Shown one piece after another: positions 32,461-43,372 of a stretch of 64,000 nt of DNA. The stretch is from the NCBI RefSeq assembly GCF_027943945.1, contig NZ_AP027141.1:124001-188000 (forward strand), written 5' to 3'. The notes below the pieces were generated by a model. That model had not been told where the DNA came from, did no database searches, and saw only the letters and a list, made by a program, of their open reading frames with translations. Both the position numbers and the translations under genes were made by a program. This DNA is from Microbacterium terricola. Lineage in GTDB: Bacteria; Actinomycetota; Actinomycetes; Actinomycetales; Microbacteriaceae. Each line of letters starts with the position of its first letter. Position 1 is the first letter of the stretch.

Positions 32461-35022
32461 GTGCCCGCAGCCCCGGTCGGGCAGACTCGACAGGTGGACC
32501 TCCTGACCGCCGTACGCGCCGCCTCCGCACCGGACGACGTCTACGACGCCTTCGTCGCCTGGGCGGAGAGCCGCGGACTGAGCCTCTACCCTGCCCAGGA
32601 CGAGGCGGCGATCGAGCTGGTCTCCGGTGCGAACGTGATCCTGTCCACCCCGACCGGCACCGGCAAGTCGCTCGTCGCGATCGCGGCGCACGCGGCATCC
32701 CTCGCCCGCGGCGGTCGCACCTATTACACCGCCCCGATCAAGGCGCTGGTGAGCGAGAAGTTCTTCGCGCTGGTCGAGATCTTCGGCGCGGAGAGCGTCG
32801 GGATGGTCACCGGCGACTCGTCGGTCAACCCCGACGCGCCGATCATCTGCTGCACCGCCGAGATCCTCGCGAACGTCGCGCTGCGCCAGGGGGTGGACGC
32901 GGATGTCGACCAGGTCGTGATGGACGAGTTCCACTTCTACGGCGATCCGGACCGAGGCTGGGCGTGGCAGGTCCCGCTGCTGCTGCTCCCGCGGGCGCAG
33001 TTCCTGCTCATGTCGGCGACGCTCGGGGACGTGAGCGACATCGCGGCCGACCTGCGCCGGCGCACGGGTCGCGAGACGGCGCTGGTCACCGGAGTCGAGC
33101 GACCCGTGCCGCTGCACTTCTCCTACGAGCGGCGCCCGGTGCATGAGGTGCTGACCATGCTGCTCGACGAGCGGCAGGCACCGGTCTACCTGGTGCACTT
33201 CGCGCAGGCTGCGGCGCTCGAGCGCGCCCAGGCGCTCGCGAGCGTCAAGATCACCACGCGCGAGCAGCGCGACGAGATCGCCGAGGCGATCGGCGGGTTC
33301 CGGTTCACCACGAGCTTCGGCAAGACGCTCTCGCGTCTCGTCCGCGCCGGCATCGGCGTGCATCACGCCGGCATGCTGCCTCGCTACCGCCGCCTGGTCG
33401 AGACGCTCGCACAGCGCGGGCTCCTGCGCGTCATCTGCGGGACGGACACCCTCGGCGTCGGCATCAACGTCCCCATCCGCACCGTCGTCATCACGGCGCT
33501 GTCGAAGTACGACGGCACGCGGATGCGGCAGCTCAGTGCCCGGGAGTTCCACCAGGTGGCGGGCAGGGCGGGACGGGCCGGCTACGACACCGCCGGCACC
33601 GTCGTGGTGATGGCGCCGGAGTGGGAGATCGAGAACACCGCCGCGCTCGCCAAGGCCGGCGATGACCCCGCGAAGCGCAAGAAGATCGTCCGCAAGAAGG
33701 CGCCGACCGGCGTCGTGAACTGGGGCGAGGGCTCGTACGAGCGCCTCATCGACGCCGTGCCGGAGCCCCTCACGCCCCAGCTGCAGCTGAGCGCCGCCAT
33801 GCTGATCAACGTGATCGGACGCGGCGGTGACGTGCTCGCCAACGTGCGGTCGCTCGTGTTCGACAACCACGAGCCGCGCGCCCGCCGCTACGCGCTCGCC
33901 CGCCGGGCCATCGCGATCTTCCGCACGCTGCGCGACGCGGGCATCGTGACGAGCGAGGGCGGCAGCATCCGTCTCACCGTCGACCTGCAGCCGAACTTCG
34001 CGCTGAACCAGCCGCTGTCGCCGTTCGCGCTCGCCGCCATCGAGCTGCTCGACCGCGACGTCGAACTCGGGCGGGGCCCTGGCGCGGAAGCACCAGGCGG
34101 ATCGATCGGCTCCGGCCATTACGCGCTCGATGTCGTGAGCATCATCGAGGCGACCCTGGACGACCCGCGTGCGATCCTCTCGCAGCAGGAGTACCGCGCT
34201 CGCGGCGAGGCGGTCGGGGCGATGAAGCGCGACGGCATCGAGTACGACGAGCGGATGGCGCTGCTCGAGGAGGTCAGCTACCCCAAGCCGCTGGCCGAGC
34301 TGCTGGTCCAGTCGTTCGAGGTGTTCGCGTCGAGCCAGCCGTGGGTGCGCGACTTCGAGCTGTCGCCCAAGTCGGTGGTGCGCGACATGTTCGAGCGCGC
34401 ACTGTCGTTCGGTGAGTTCGTCGCGCTCTACCAGCTCGGCCGGAGCGAGGGGCTCGTGCTGCGCTACCTCAGCGACGCGTACCGCGCGATCCGCCAGACG
34501 GTGCCGGCCGATGCCCGCACCGACGAGCTGATGGACGTGATCGAGTGGCTCGGCGAGCTCGTCCGCCAGGTGGATTCGAGCCTGGTCGACGAGTGGGCGA
34601 CACTGGTGAACCCGGTGGCCGATCCGGAGGCGCCGGTCGTCCCGCCCGCGCCCCCGTCGGTGCTGACCAATCGGCGGGCGTTCACGGTGCTCGTGCGCAA
34701 CGAGCTGTTCCGCCGTGTGCGGCTCGCCGCGCTGCAGGACGACGACGCGCTCGCCGAGCTCGACCCGGGCGTCGAGTGGTCGGAGGCGATGGACCGCTAC
34801 TACGACGACCACGACGAGATCCTCACCGGCGGCCCCGCCCGCTCGCCGCGGCTGTGCGTCATCGACGACTCGACGGCCGCCGACGGCATCTGGCGCGTCG
34901 AGCAGACGATCGACGACCCTGCCGGCGACCACGACTGGCGCATCCGCGCCGAGGTCGACCTCGCCGCCTCCGTGGAAGAGGGCGCCGCCGTCGTGCGGGT
35001 CACCGAGGTGGTCCGGCTGTAG
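32461..35022 (+). CDS. DEAD/DEAH-box helicase with DUF3516-type C-terminus
   Basis: The 853-residue protein carries a superfamily 2 core with ILSTPTGTGKSLVAIAAHA (Walker A), TAPIKALVSEKFF, MDEFHFYGD (Walker B as DEFH), LLMSATLGD, GVHHAGMLPRYR, CGTDTLGVGINVPIR and HQVAGRAGRAGYD. A long C-terminal half (from about 420) lacks recognised nuclease motifs and matches the DUF3516 region of actinobacterial Ski2-like helicases. RNA or DNA as substrate is undecided. The GTG at 32461 follows the previous stop without a gap, so translational coupling is likely. Confidence 0.92.
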   Translation: MPAAPVGQTRQVDLLTAVRAASAPDDVYDAFVAWAESRGLSLYPAQDEAAIELVSGANVILSTPTGTGKSLVAIAAHAASLARGGRTYYTAPIKALVSEKFFALVEIFGAESVGMVTGDSSVNPDAPIICCTAEILANVALRQGVDADVDQVVMDEFHFYGDPDRGWAWQVPLLLLPRAQFLLMSATLGDVSDIAADLRRRTGRETALVTGVERPVPLHFSYERRPVHEVLTMLLDERQAPVYLVHFAQAAALERAQALASVKITTREQRDEIAEAIGGFRFTTSFGKTLSRLVRAGIGVHHAGMLPRYRRLVETLAQRGLLRVICGTDTLGVGINVPIRTVVITALSKYDGTRMRQLSAREFHQVAGRAGRAGYDTAGTVVVMAPEWEIENTAALAKAGDDPAKRKKIVRKKAPTGVVNWGEGSYERLIDAVPEPLTPQLQLSAAMLINVIGRGGDVLANVRSLVFDNHEPRARRYALARRAIAIFRTLRDAGIVTSEGGSIRLTVDLQPNFALNQPLSPFALAAIELLDRDVELGRGPGAEAPGGSIGSGHYALDVVSIIEATLDDPRAILSQQEYRARGEAVGAMKRDGIEYDERMALLEEVSYPKPLAELLVQSFEVFASSQPWVRDFELSPKSVVRDMFERALSFGEFVALYQLGRSEGLVLRYLSDAYRAIRQTVPADARTDELMDVIEWLGELVRQVDSSLVDEWATLVNPVADPEAPVVPPAPPSVLTNRRAFTVLVRNELFRRVRLAALQDDDALAELDPGVEWSEAMDRYYDDHDEILTGGPARSPRLCVIDDSTAADGIWRVEQTIDDPAGDHDWRIRAEVDLAASVEEGAAVVRVTEVVRL

Positions 35023-35233
35023 AGCCTCACCTCCGCGCGTCCCACTCGCCGGGGCGGGGCTGCGCGCGTCTCGACCCTGCGTACCGGGGATCAGCAGGAC
35101 CAGCCGTGCGGCGCCGTTCAGGACCAGCGACATCGACGGCAGCGGAAGGCCGATGTGGATCCCCCTTCTGGAATGTGCGCCCAGGTTATGAGCGGCCACG
35201 GACACCGAATGGTAGACGGGTGGAAAGAGAAGG
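35023..35233. other. Gene-free stretch with possible VapB operator
   Basis: No convincing gene in either strand. A direct repeat GGTAGA occurs at 35211-35216 and 35232-35237, 21 bp apart (two helical turns). The second copy lies in the vapB -10 region, a candidate autoregulatory site. Confidence 0.45.
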
Positions 35234-35239
35234 TAGAAT
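35234..35239 (+). promoter_or_regulatory. -10 element (TAGAAT), leaderless promoter of vapBC
   Basis: TAGAAT, GGCGCC, then ATG 35246, the best consensus match among the leaderless promoters here. Confidence 0.6.
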
Positions 35240-35245
35240 GGCGCC

Positions 35246-35503
35246 ATGAGCCTCAATATCAAGAACGAGGAGGTGCACGCGGCCGTGCGTGCACTCGCCG
35301 AACGACTCGGCGTGAGTCAGACCTCCGCCGTCGAAGCAGCGGTGCGGGCGCGGTTGGCCGAGCTCGACGCCAGCGCCGCTCACGAGGCACGCGCCGCCCG
35401 CATCGCCGCGGCCGCTGCCGCAGCTCAGGAGGCCTACCGCGGCGTCGACCTGGGGGCAGCCGTCGAGGCCCTCTACGACGGTGCGACGGGACTGCCGCGG
35501 TGA
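35246..35503 (+). CDS. vapB: VapB-type antitoxin (Rv0623-like/PSK family)
   Basis: The 85-residue protein begins MSLNIKNEEVHAAVRALAER and continues GVSQTSAVEAAVRARLAEL, the ribbon-helix-helix type N-terminal DNA-binding unit of PSK_trans_fac antitoxins. A long Ala-rich helix follows, then a short C-terminal segment likely to wrap the toxin (DLGAAVEALYDGATGLPR). It should neutralise VapC and repress its own operon. Its stop overlaps the toxin start (GTGA). Confidence 0.92.
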   Translation: MSLNIKNEEVHAAVRALAERLGVSQTSAVEAAVRARLAELDASAAHEARAARIAAAAAAAQEAYRGVDLGAAVEALYDGATGLPR

Positions 35504-35901
35504 TCGTGGACAGCTCCGCGCTCATCGCGATCATCCAGGGTGAACCCGGTGCGCACGACCTCCTGGCGGCGCTCCAGGCCACGACGGCACCGGCGATCTC
35601 TTCGGCCACGCTCACCGAGGCATCGATCGTGGCGGATGGTTCGCGAGACCCGGTCAAGATCGCGCGGTTCGACGACCTCGTCGCCGCGGTGGGCTTCGAC
35701 GTCGTCCCGCTGACGGCGACGCAGGCCGCGCTGGCTCGTCAGGCCTACCGCGACTTCGGACGCGGGTCCGGCCATCCGGCTCGGCTGAATCTCGGGGACT
35801 GCTTCACATACGCGCTCGCCAAGGAACGTCGTGAGCCGGTGCTCTACGTGGGCGAGGACTTCTCGCACACCGATCTCGCATCCGCCCTCGGCGGCGGGTG
35901 A
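35500..35901 (+). CDS. vapC: VapC-type PIN-domain toxin ribonuclease
   Basis: The 133-residue PIN nuclease shows the acidic quartet: VDSSALIAIIQ (Asp4), LTEASIVADG (Glu), LNLGDCFTYALAKE (Asp) and the final VGEDFSHTDL (Asp). These bind Mg2+ for cleavage of RNA, in known cases tRNA or rRNA. It is translationally coupled to vapB. Codon use is like the neighbours, so transfer is not evident from composition. All catalytic residues are intact, so the toxin is probably functional. Confidence 0.93.
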   Translation: MIVDSSALIAIIQGEPGAHDLLAALQATTAPAISSATLTEASIVADGSRDPVKIARFDDLVAAVGFDVVPLTATQAALARQAYRDFGRGSGHPARLNLGDCFTYALAKERREPVLYVGEDFSHTDLASALGGG

Positions 35902-35935
35902 GCGGGCGCCGCAGTCCGGTGTCAGCGGCCGCGGC

Positions 35936-35941
35936 TATCGT
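35936..35941 (+). promoter_or_regulatory. -10 element (TATCGT), leaderless promoter of recQ
   Basis: TATCGT, GAGGTG, then GTG 35948. The GTG at 35945 is in frame but would start inside the spacer. Confidence 0.45.
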
Positions 35942-35947
35942 GAGGTG

Positions 35948-37948
<2,001 letters not shown>

Positions 37949-37968
37949 AAACCTAGCGCCATTCGGTT

Positions 37969-37974
37969 TAGGCT
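37969..37974 (+). promoter_or_regulatory. -10 element (TAGGCT), leaderless promoter of the GH3 gene
   Basis: TAGGCT, GTGCGC, then ATG 37981. No ribosome site is present. Confidence 0.5.
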
Positions 37975-37980
37975 GTGCGC

Positions 37981-39756
37981 ATGAGCAACGATGCCACCGA
38001 CACCGCCGTCGACACCCGCTACCGCGACGCCTCCCTCCCGATCGAGGAACGCGTCGAGATCCTTCTGAGCCAGATGACGCTCGAGGAGAAGGCCGGTCTC
38101 TTCTTCCAGACGATGATCGCCATGGGCGAGGGCGGCGAGCTCAGCGACGGGGACCCGTTCTTCGGCATCGCCTCGAACCGCGAGTACGTCGAGGCGCGGC
38201 ACATGACCCACTTCAACCTGCTCGGGGTCGCTCCGACCGCGGGTGACATCGCGCGCTGGCACAACAAGCTCCAGGAGCTTGCCGCGTCCACGCGCCTCGG
38301 GATCCCGGTGTCGATCTCGACCGACCCGCGCCACGGCTTCAATGAGAACCCCGGCGCGTCGATCATGGCCGGTCCCTTCTCGCAGTGGCCGGAGCCGCTG
38401 GGGCTCGCCGCCACCCACGACCCCGCCCTGGTCGAGCGGTTCGCCGAGATCGCCCGCCGCGAGTACACGGCGGTCGGCATCCGCGTCGCGCTGCACCCGC
38501 AGGTCGACCTCGCGAGCGAGCCGCGCTGGGCGCGGCAGCTGCAGACCTTCGGCGAAGACCCCGACCTGTCGGGCGAGCTCGGCGCCGCCTACGTCCGCGG
38601 CTTCCAGGGCGAGGCCTTCGGACCCGGTTCGGTCTCGACGATGACCAAGCACTTCCCGGGCGGCGGCCCGCAGAAGGACGGCGAGGACCCCCACTTCGAC
38701 TACGGCCGCGAGCAGGTCTACCCCGGCGGGCAGTTCGACCTGCATCTGAAGCCCTTCGAGGCCGTGTTCGCCGCCGGTGGCCGGCAGATCATGCCCTACT
38801 ACGGCATGCCGGTCGGCACCGAGTACGAAGAGGTCGGGTTCGGCTTCAACAAGGGCGTGCTCACCGGCCTGCTGCGCGAGCGCTACGGCTTCGACGGCAT
38901 CGTCTGCACCGACTGGGGACTCGTCACCGACCAGCCGATCCTCGGCACCGACTTCGCGGCACGGGCCTGGGGCGTCGAGCACCTGACGCCGGCGGAGCGG
39001 ATGCAGAAGATCCTGGATGCCGGTGCCGACCAGTTCGGCGGCGAGGACGACCCCGCACTGCTGATCGAGCTGGTCGAGTCGGGCCTGGTCGACCAGGAGC
39101 GACTGGACGTCTCGGCACGGCGCCTGCTCCGCGAGAAGTTCGCGCTCGGCCTGTTCGAGAACCCCTTCGTCGACGCCGAGGCGGCGGACGCCATCGTCGG
39201 GTCCGCCGAATTCCGCGCGGCCGGACTCGAGGCGCAGCGCGCGTCGGTCGCCGTGCTCAGCAACGGCGGATCGCTGCCGTTCGCCGCGGGCATCAAGCTC
39301 TACGTCGAGGGGATCGCCCCCGAGATCGCGGCGGCGTACGGCGAGGTCGTCGAGACCCCGGCCGAGGCGGATCTCGCGATCGTCCGGCTGCAGGCCCCGT
39401 ACGAGCAGCGGGCCTCGATGTTCGAGAACTTCTTCCACGCCGGCTCGCTGGACTTCCCGGCCGAGACCCTGGCCCACGTCGCCGAGATCGCCGCCGCCGT
39501 GCCCACGGTGGTCGACGTGTTCCTCGATCGGCCCGCGATCCTCGCGCCGATCGTCGCGAGCGCGGACGCGGTCGTCGGCACCTGGGGCGCCCACCCCGCG
39601 GCGCTCCTCGACGTGCTCAGCGGTGCGGCGCCGGCGCGCGGGCGACTCCCCTTCGACCTCCCGCGCTCGATGGCGGCGGTCGAAGCATCCCGTCCGGACG
39701 TGCCGTTCGACACCACCGACCCGCTGTTCCGGTTCGGCCACGGCCTGACCCTGTAG
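37981..39756 (+). CDS. Cytosolic GH3-family beta-glycosidase
   Basis: The 591-residue protein has the GH3 barrel: LSQMTLEEKAGLFFQTM, GIPVSISTDPRHGFNENPG, ALHPQVDLASEPRWARQLQT, TKHFPGGGPQKDGEDPHFDY and GFDGIVCTDWG, where Asp is the nucleophile. The second alpha/beta domain ends PDVPFDTTDPLFRFGHGLTL. No signal peptide, so it should act inside the cell, probably on imported oligosaccharides. The fibronectin-type C-terminal domain seen in many GH3 beta-glucosidases is absent. It is convergent with the GNAT-GH16 gene across a hairpin. Confidence 0.92.
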   Translation: MSNDATDTAVDTRYRDASLPIEERVEILLSQMTLEEKAGLFFQTMIAMGEGGELSDGDPFFGIASNREYVEARHMTHFNLLGVAPTAGDIARWHNKLQELAASTRLGIPVSISTDPRHGFNENPGASIMAGPFSQWPEPLGLAATHDPALVERFAEIARREYTAVGIRVALHPQVDLASEPRWARQLQTFGEDPDLSGELGAAYVRGFQGEAFGPGSVSTMTKHFPGGGPQKDGEDPHFDYGREQVYPGGQFDLHLKPFEAVFAAGGRQIMPYYGMPVGTEYEEVGFGFNKGVLTGLLRERYGFDGIVCTDWGLVTDQPILGTDFAARAWGVEHLTPAERMQKILDAGADQFGGEDDPALLIELVESGLVDQERLDVSARRLLREKFALGLFENPFVDAEAADAIVGSAEFRAAGLEAQRASVAVLSNGGSLPFAAGIKLYVEGIAPEIAAAYGEVVETPAEADLAIVRLQAPYEQRASMFENFFHAGSLDFPAETLAHVAEIAAAVPTVVDVFLDRPAILAPIVASADAVVGTWGAHPAALLDVLSGAAPARGRLPFDLPRSMAAVEASRPDVPFDTTDPLFRFGHGLTL

Positions 39757-39774
39757 CGCCGCGCTTCCCGGCGC
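39756..39774. terminator. Short GC stem-loop between convergent genes
   Basis: GCGCCG/CGGCGC with a 7-nt loop immediately after the GH3 stop codon. No U-tract. Confidence 0.4.
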
Positions 39775-39783
39775 AGCCGAACC

Positions 39784-41064
39784 TCACGCCGGGAAGGTGC
39801 GCACCCGCTCGACCCGGAACTCGTGCGGCAGGGCAGAGGTGTCGCGTGCCCCGTCCGACCGCGGCAGCTCGTACACGTCGAGCATCAGCTGCACCGGATA
39901 GTCGATGCTCTGGACGACGGTCTTGACCCAGCGCCCGTCGATGAAGAAGCGCAGCCGGTCCGCGGTCCACTCGACGGCGTAGTCGTGCGGCTGCGTCAGG
40001 TCGGCGTCGACGCGGATCTTCTCGAAGTCCATCTGCAGCCGCGGGTCGTTCTGGGGCTTCACGCCGACGCCCACCCAGCCGGCGCCGTCGTCATCGATCT
40101 CCGCGCCGAAGATCTCGGCGATGCAGATCTCGCCCGACCGATCCGGCGCGTCCTCGTAGCCGATGGGCCAGAACGCGACCATGGCGTCGGGATGGCGGAT
40201 CGCCGCCATGCGCACCTCGATGACGCCGAAGTGCGGCAGCCAGAGCCGGCGCTCCGGCTGCTCCTCGCGCACGACGAGACCCTCGCGGAACCGGTGCTGG
40301 CCGATGCCGCTGCCGAGTCCGCCGGAGAACTGCCCGGTCTGCAGATGCGAAGTTTGCACCGCGCCGTCCCACTCCGGCGCCCACGGCGCGGTGCCGTCGT
40401 CGATGCGCAGTGTCAGGCCGCCGTCGACGTCGTATCGCGCGGCCGTGCGCTCCTGTGACGACCAGTGCGGCGTGTAGAACGGCCACCAGCGCGTCTCGTC
40501 GAGGCGGTCTCCGCGGAAGCGCTCGTCGACGTCGGGAACGCGCCCCGACAGGTCGAGGGGCGACAGGTCGAGGGTCCAGATGTTGAAGGTGAGCTCGCCG
40601 CCGCGCCATGGCTCCGTGCCCGACCCGCGGTGCTCGAAGCCGGCCCGGCGGCACAGCGCGTTCGACGGTGGATTGTCCACGCCCGGGTAGGCGACGAGAA
40701 GGCCGCGGCCGCCGTCGGCGACGGCGTCCGCGATGAGCTGCCGCAGCGCCTCGGCCGCGATGCCCTGCCCCTGCCACCCCGGTTCGACGTGCCAGCCGGC
40801 CTCCCAGGCGGGGACTCCGTCGTGCTCGACCTGCCATCGGCCGATGCCGCCCGCCGGCACTCCGTCGATCTCGATGCGGAACATGCGCGCCTCGCCCGAG
40901 GCGTTCAGGCGCAGGTACCGCGCCTGGCGCTCGTGCAGCTCCTCCGTCGACTCCGGCCCGCCCAGGTGCGCCGTCATCAGCGGCGTGTTGGCGCGCTCGA
41001 GCAGCGGGAAGTCGTCCTCGCCCCACCGGCGGAGTCTCACCCGGTCGCGCGCGCTCGTCGTCAT
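39784..41064 (-). CDS. GNAT acetyltransferase fused to a GH16-like (laminarinase-fold) domain
   Basis: The 426-residue protein has two modules in one uninterrupted frame. Residues 1-165 form a GNAT domain (RVRLRRWGEDDFPLLERAN, then HVEPGWQGQGIAAEALRQLI with the acetyl-CoA loop GQGIAAE, and NALCRRAGFEHRG). Residues 175-426 resemble a GH16 jelly roll: FRGDRLDETRWWPFYTPHW at the front, FGVIEVRMAAI, and YAVEWTADRLRFFIDGRWVK. The GH16 active-site pattern ExDxxE appears as EICIAE, with the two Glu kept and Asp replaced by Cys. No signal peptide is visible. Catalysis by the second module is uncertain. Confidence 0.82.
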   Translation of the reverse strand: MTTSARDRVRLRRWGEDDFPLLERANTPLMTAHLGGPESTEELHERQARYLRLNASGEARMFRIEIDGVPAGGIGRWQVEHDGVPAWEAGWHVEPGWQGQGIAAEALRQLIADAVADGGRGLLVAYPGVDNPPSNALCRRAGFEHRGSGTEPWRGGELTFNIWTLDLSPLDLSGRVPDVDERFRGDRLDETRWWPFYTPHWSSQERTAARYDVDGGLTLRIDDGTAPWAPEWDGAVQTSHLQTGQFSGGLGSGIGQHRFREGLVVREEQPERRLWLPHFGVIEVRMAAIRHPDAMVAFWPIGYEDAPDRSGEICIAEIFGAEIDDDGAGWVGVGVKPQNDPRLQMDFEKIRVDADLTQPHDYAVEWTADRLRFFIDGRWVKTVVQSIDYPVQLMLDVYELPRSDGARDTSALPHEFRVERVRTFPA

Positions 41065-41246
41065 GATCCATCGTGTGCATGTCCGGCCGTCGCCGCGCAA
41101 CCCCGCGGGTGTGGGGACCGCACAACACGCCCGGGCGACGTGAACGCGGCCGTTTGTGGACAACCCTCAACCGGCTTGGCCCTGTGTTGGAGGAGTCCTA
41201 CCGTCAGAAGTGACTTATCCCCCTTCATCGCCCGAAAGGTGAGTCC

Positions 41247-43352
41247 ATGACCGACGCCGCCGTCCGTCCGAACAAGCCCGCCACCAGCAAGCGCACCCCC
41301 GCCGGCGGCGCCCCGACCGCCGCCCACACGGCGGAGGAGGCATCCGAGGCCCGCATCGATGTCGCAGCCGTCACCCGCGCCCTCCTCGGCACCTGGGCCG
41401 ACACCCGGCTCGAGGCCCGCGAGATGATCAAGGACCCCGCGTTCTGGCGCGTCGACGGCATGCCGATGCCCGAGCACCGGGAGCGGGTCCTCACGCAGCT
41501 GCACCTGCTCGTCGAGGCCGGGGGCTCACGCCGCTCCTTCCCGAAGGAGTACGGCGGCCTCGACAACAACGGTGCCAACCTCGCCGGCTTCCAGGAGCTC
41601 GTCCTGGCCGACCCCAGCCTGCAGATCAAGTCGGGCGTGCAGTGGGGACTGTTCGGCTCCGCGATCTACCAGCTCGGCACCAAGAAGCACCACGACGCGT
41701 GGCTGCCCGACGTGATCTCGCTCGCGCTGCCCGGCGCCTTCGCGATGACCGAGACCGGCCACGGCTCCGACGTCGCCGCCATCGGCACCACCGCCACGTA
41801 CGACCCGGAGACCGAGGAGTTCGTCATCCACACGCCGTTCCGCGGCGCGTGGAAGGACTACCTCGGCAACGCGGCGCTGCACGGCAAGGCCGCCACCGTC
41901 TTCGCCCAGCTGATCACCGGCGGCGTGAACTACGGGGTGCACTGCTTCTTCGTGCCGCTGCGCGACGAGGAGGGCGCGTTCCTGCCTGGTATCGGCGGCG
42001 AGGACGACGGCGTCAAGGGCGGTCTCAACGGCATCGACAACGGCAGGCTGCACTTCGACCACGTGCGCATCCCGCGCGAGAACCTGCTCAACCGCTACGG
42101 CGATGTCGCCGCGGACGGCACCTATTCGAGCGAGATCGCCAGCCCGGGCCGCCGCTTCTTCACGATGCTCGGCGCCCTCGTGCAGGGTCGCGTGTCGCTC
42201 GACGGTGCCGCCACCACGGGCACCGCCCTCGCCCTCTACATCGCGATCACCTACGCCAACCAGCGCCGCCAGTTCGACTCCGGCGCCGGCACCGACGAGG
42301 TCGTGCTGCTGGACTACGGCAAGCACCAGCGCCGGCTCCTGCCCCGCCTGGCACAGGACTACGCACAGTTCTTCGCGCACGACGAGCTGCTGAAGAAGTT
42401 CGACGGCGTGTTCAGCGGCACCGCCGACACCCCGGCGGAGCGCGAGGACCTCGAGACCCTCGCCGCGGCGCTCAAGCCGCTGTCGACCTGGAACGCACTC
42501 GACACGATCCAGGAGGCCCGCGAGGCATGCGGCGGCTCCGGCTTCCTCGCCGAGAACCGCCTCGTCGGTCTGCACCAGGACCTCGATGTGTACGTGACCT
42601 TCGAGGGCGACAACAACGTGCTGCTCCAGCTGGTCGGCAAGCGCCTGCTCAGCGACTTCGCGCGGCAGTTCAAGGGAGCGGATGCTGCGGCCCTCGCCAA
42701 GTACGCGGTCGGGCAGACGGCGGGCAAGCTCTTCCACGGTGCCGGCCTCCGCCAGCTCGGCCAGACGGTGACCGACTTCGGCTCCACCGCGCGCTCGGTC
42801 GAGCTCGGCCTGCGCGCCGAGCAGCAGCACGAGCTGCTGTCGGGGCGCGTGCAGCAGATGGTCGCCGACGTGGCCGGCGCGCTGCGCCCCGCCGCGCGGA
42901 TGTCGCCCGCCGAGGCGGCCGCGGTGTTCAACGAGAACCAGACCCAGCTGATCGAGGCGGCCCGCGCCCACGCCGAGCTGCTGCAGTGGGAGGCGTTCAC
43001 CGACGGCATCAACCGGCTGGAGGATGAGGACACCGCACACGTGCTCACCTGGCTGCGCGACCTCTTCGGGCTCTCGCTGATCGAGAAGCACCTCGCCTGG
43101 TACCTCATCAACGGGCGCCTCTCCACGCAGCGGGCGGCCTCCGTCTCGCGGTACATCGACCGGCTGTGCGCGCGGCTGCGCCCGCACGCGCAGGACCTCG
43201 TCGACGCGTTCGGCTTCGCGCCCGAGCATGTGCGCGCTCCGATCGCGTCCGGTGCCGAGCGCGCCCGCCAGGACGAGGCCCGTGCGTACTTCGCCGATCT
43301 GGCCGCCTCCGGCGAGCTGCCCACTTCCGAGAAGGCGCTCAAGAAGAAGTAG
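41247..43352 (+). CDS. Acyl-CoA oxidase/dehydrogenase (long ACOX type)
   Basis: The 701-residue flavoprotein shows the ACOX architecture: an N-terminal helical domain, the FAD/substrate motif FAMTETGHGSDVAAIGTTAT near residue 165, HFDHVRIPRENLLNRYGDV, then REACGGSGFLAENRL containing the catalytic-base region, and a long C-terminal helical domain absent from classical dehydrogenases. It introduces the 2,3-double bond into acyl-CoA, passing electrons to oxygen or to electron-transfer protein. A TACCGT box near 41199 and GAAAGGTGAG before the ATG suggest a conventional leader. Confidence 0.92.
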   Translation: MTDAAVRPNKPATSKRTPAGGAPTAAHTAEEASEARIDVAAVTRALLGTWADTRLEAREMIKDPAFWRVDGMPMPEHRERVLTQLHLLVEAGGSRRSFPKEYGGLDNNGANLAGFQELVLADPSLQIKSGVQWGLFGSAIYQLGTKKHHDAWLPDVISLALPGAFAMTETGHGSDVAAIGTTATYDPETEEFVIHTPFRGAWKDYLGNAALHGKAATVFAQLITGGVNYGVHCFFVPLRDEEGAFLPGIGGEDDGVKGGLNGIDNGRLHFDHVRIPRENLLNRYGDVAADGTYSSEIASPGRRFFTMLGALVQGRVSLDGAATTGTALALYIAITYANQRRQFDSGAGTDEVVLLDYGKHQRRLLPRLAQDYAQFFAHDELLKKFDGVFSGTADTPAEREDLETLAAALKPLSTWNALDTIQEAREACGGSGFLAENRLVGLHQDLDVYVTFEGDNNVLLQLVGKRLLSDFARQFKGADAAALAKYAVGQTAGKLFHGAGLRQLGQTVTDFGSTARSVELGLRAEQQHELLSGRVQQMVADVAGALRPAARMSPAEAAAVFNENQTQLIEAARAHAELLQWEAFTDGINRLEDEDTAHVLTWLRDLFGLSLIEKHLAWYLINGRLSTQRAASVSRYIDRLCARLRPHAQDLVDAFGFAPEHVRAPIASGAERARQDEARAYFADLAASGELPTSEKALKKK

Positions 43353-43361
43353 CCCACGGCC

Positions 43362-43367
43362 TAGGGT
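43362..43367 (+). promoter_or_regulatory. -10 element (TAGGGT), leaderless promoter of tag
   Basis: TAGGGT, GAAGT, then GTG 43373 (5-nt gap). Confidence 0.45.
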
Positions 43368-43372
43368 GAAGT

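Noticed and set aside
35023-35135. A short minus-strand frame starting MSLVLNGAARLVLLIPG
   Set aside because: It has a hydrophobic start but quickly becomes low-complexity, lacks a ribosome site, and runs into the antisense of the helicase gene.
32155-35262. A minus-strand open frame of over 1,000 codons opposite the DUF3516 helicase
   Set aside because: Same high-GC antisense effect; the helicase motifs on the plus strand are unambiguous.
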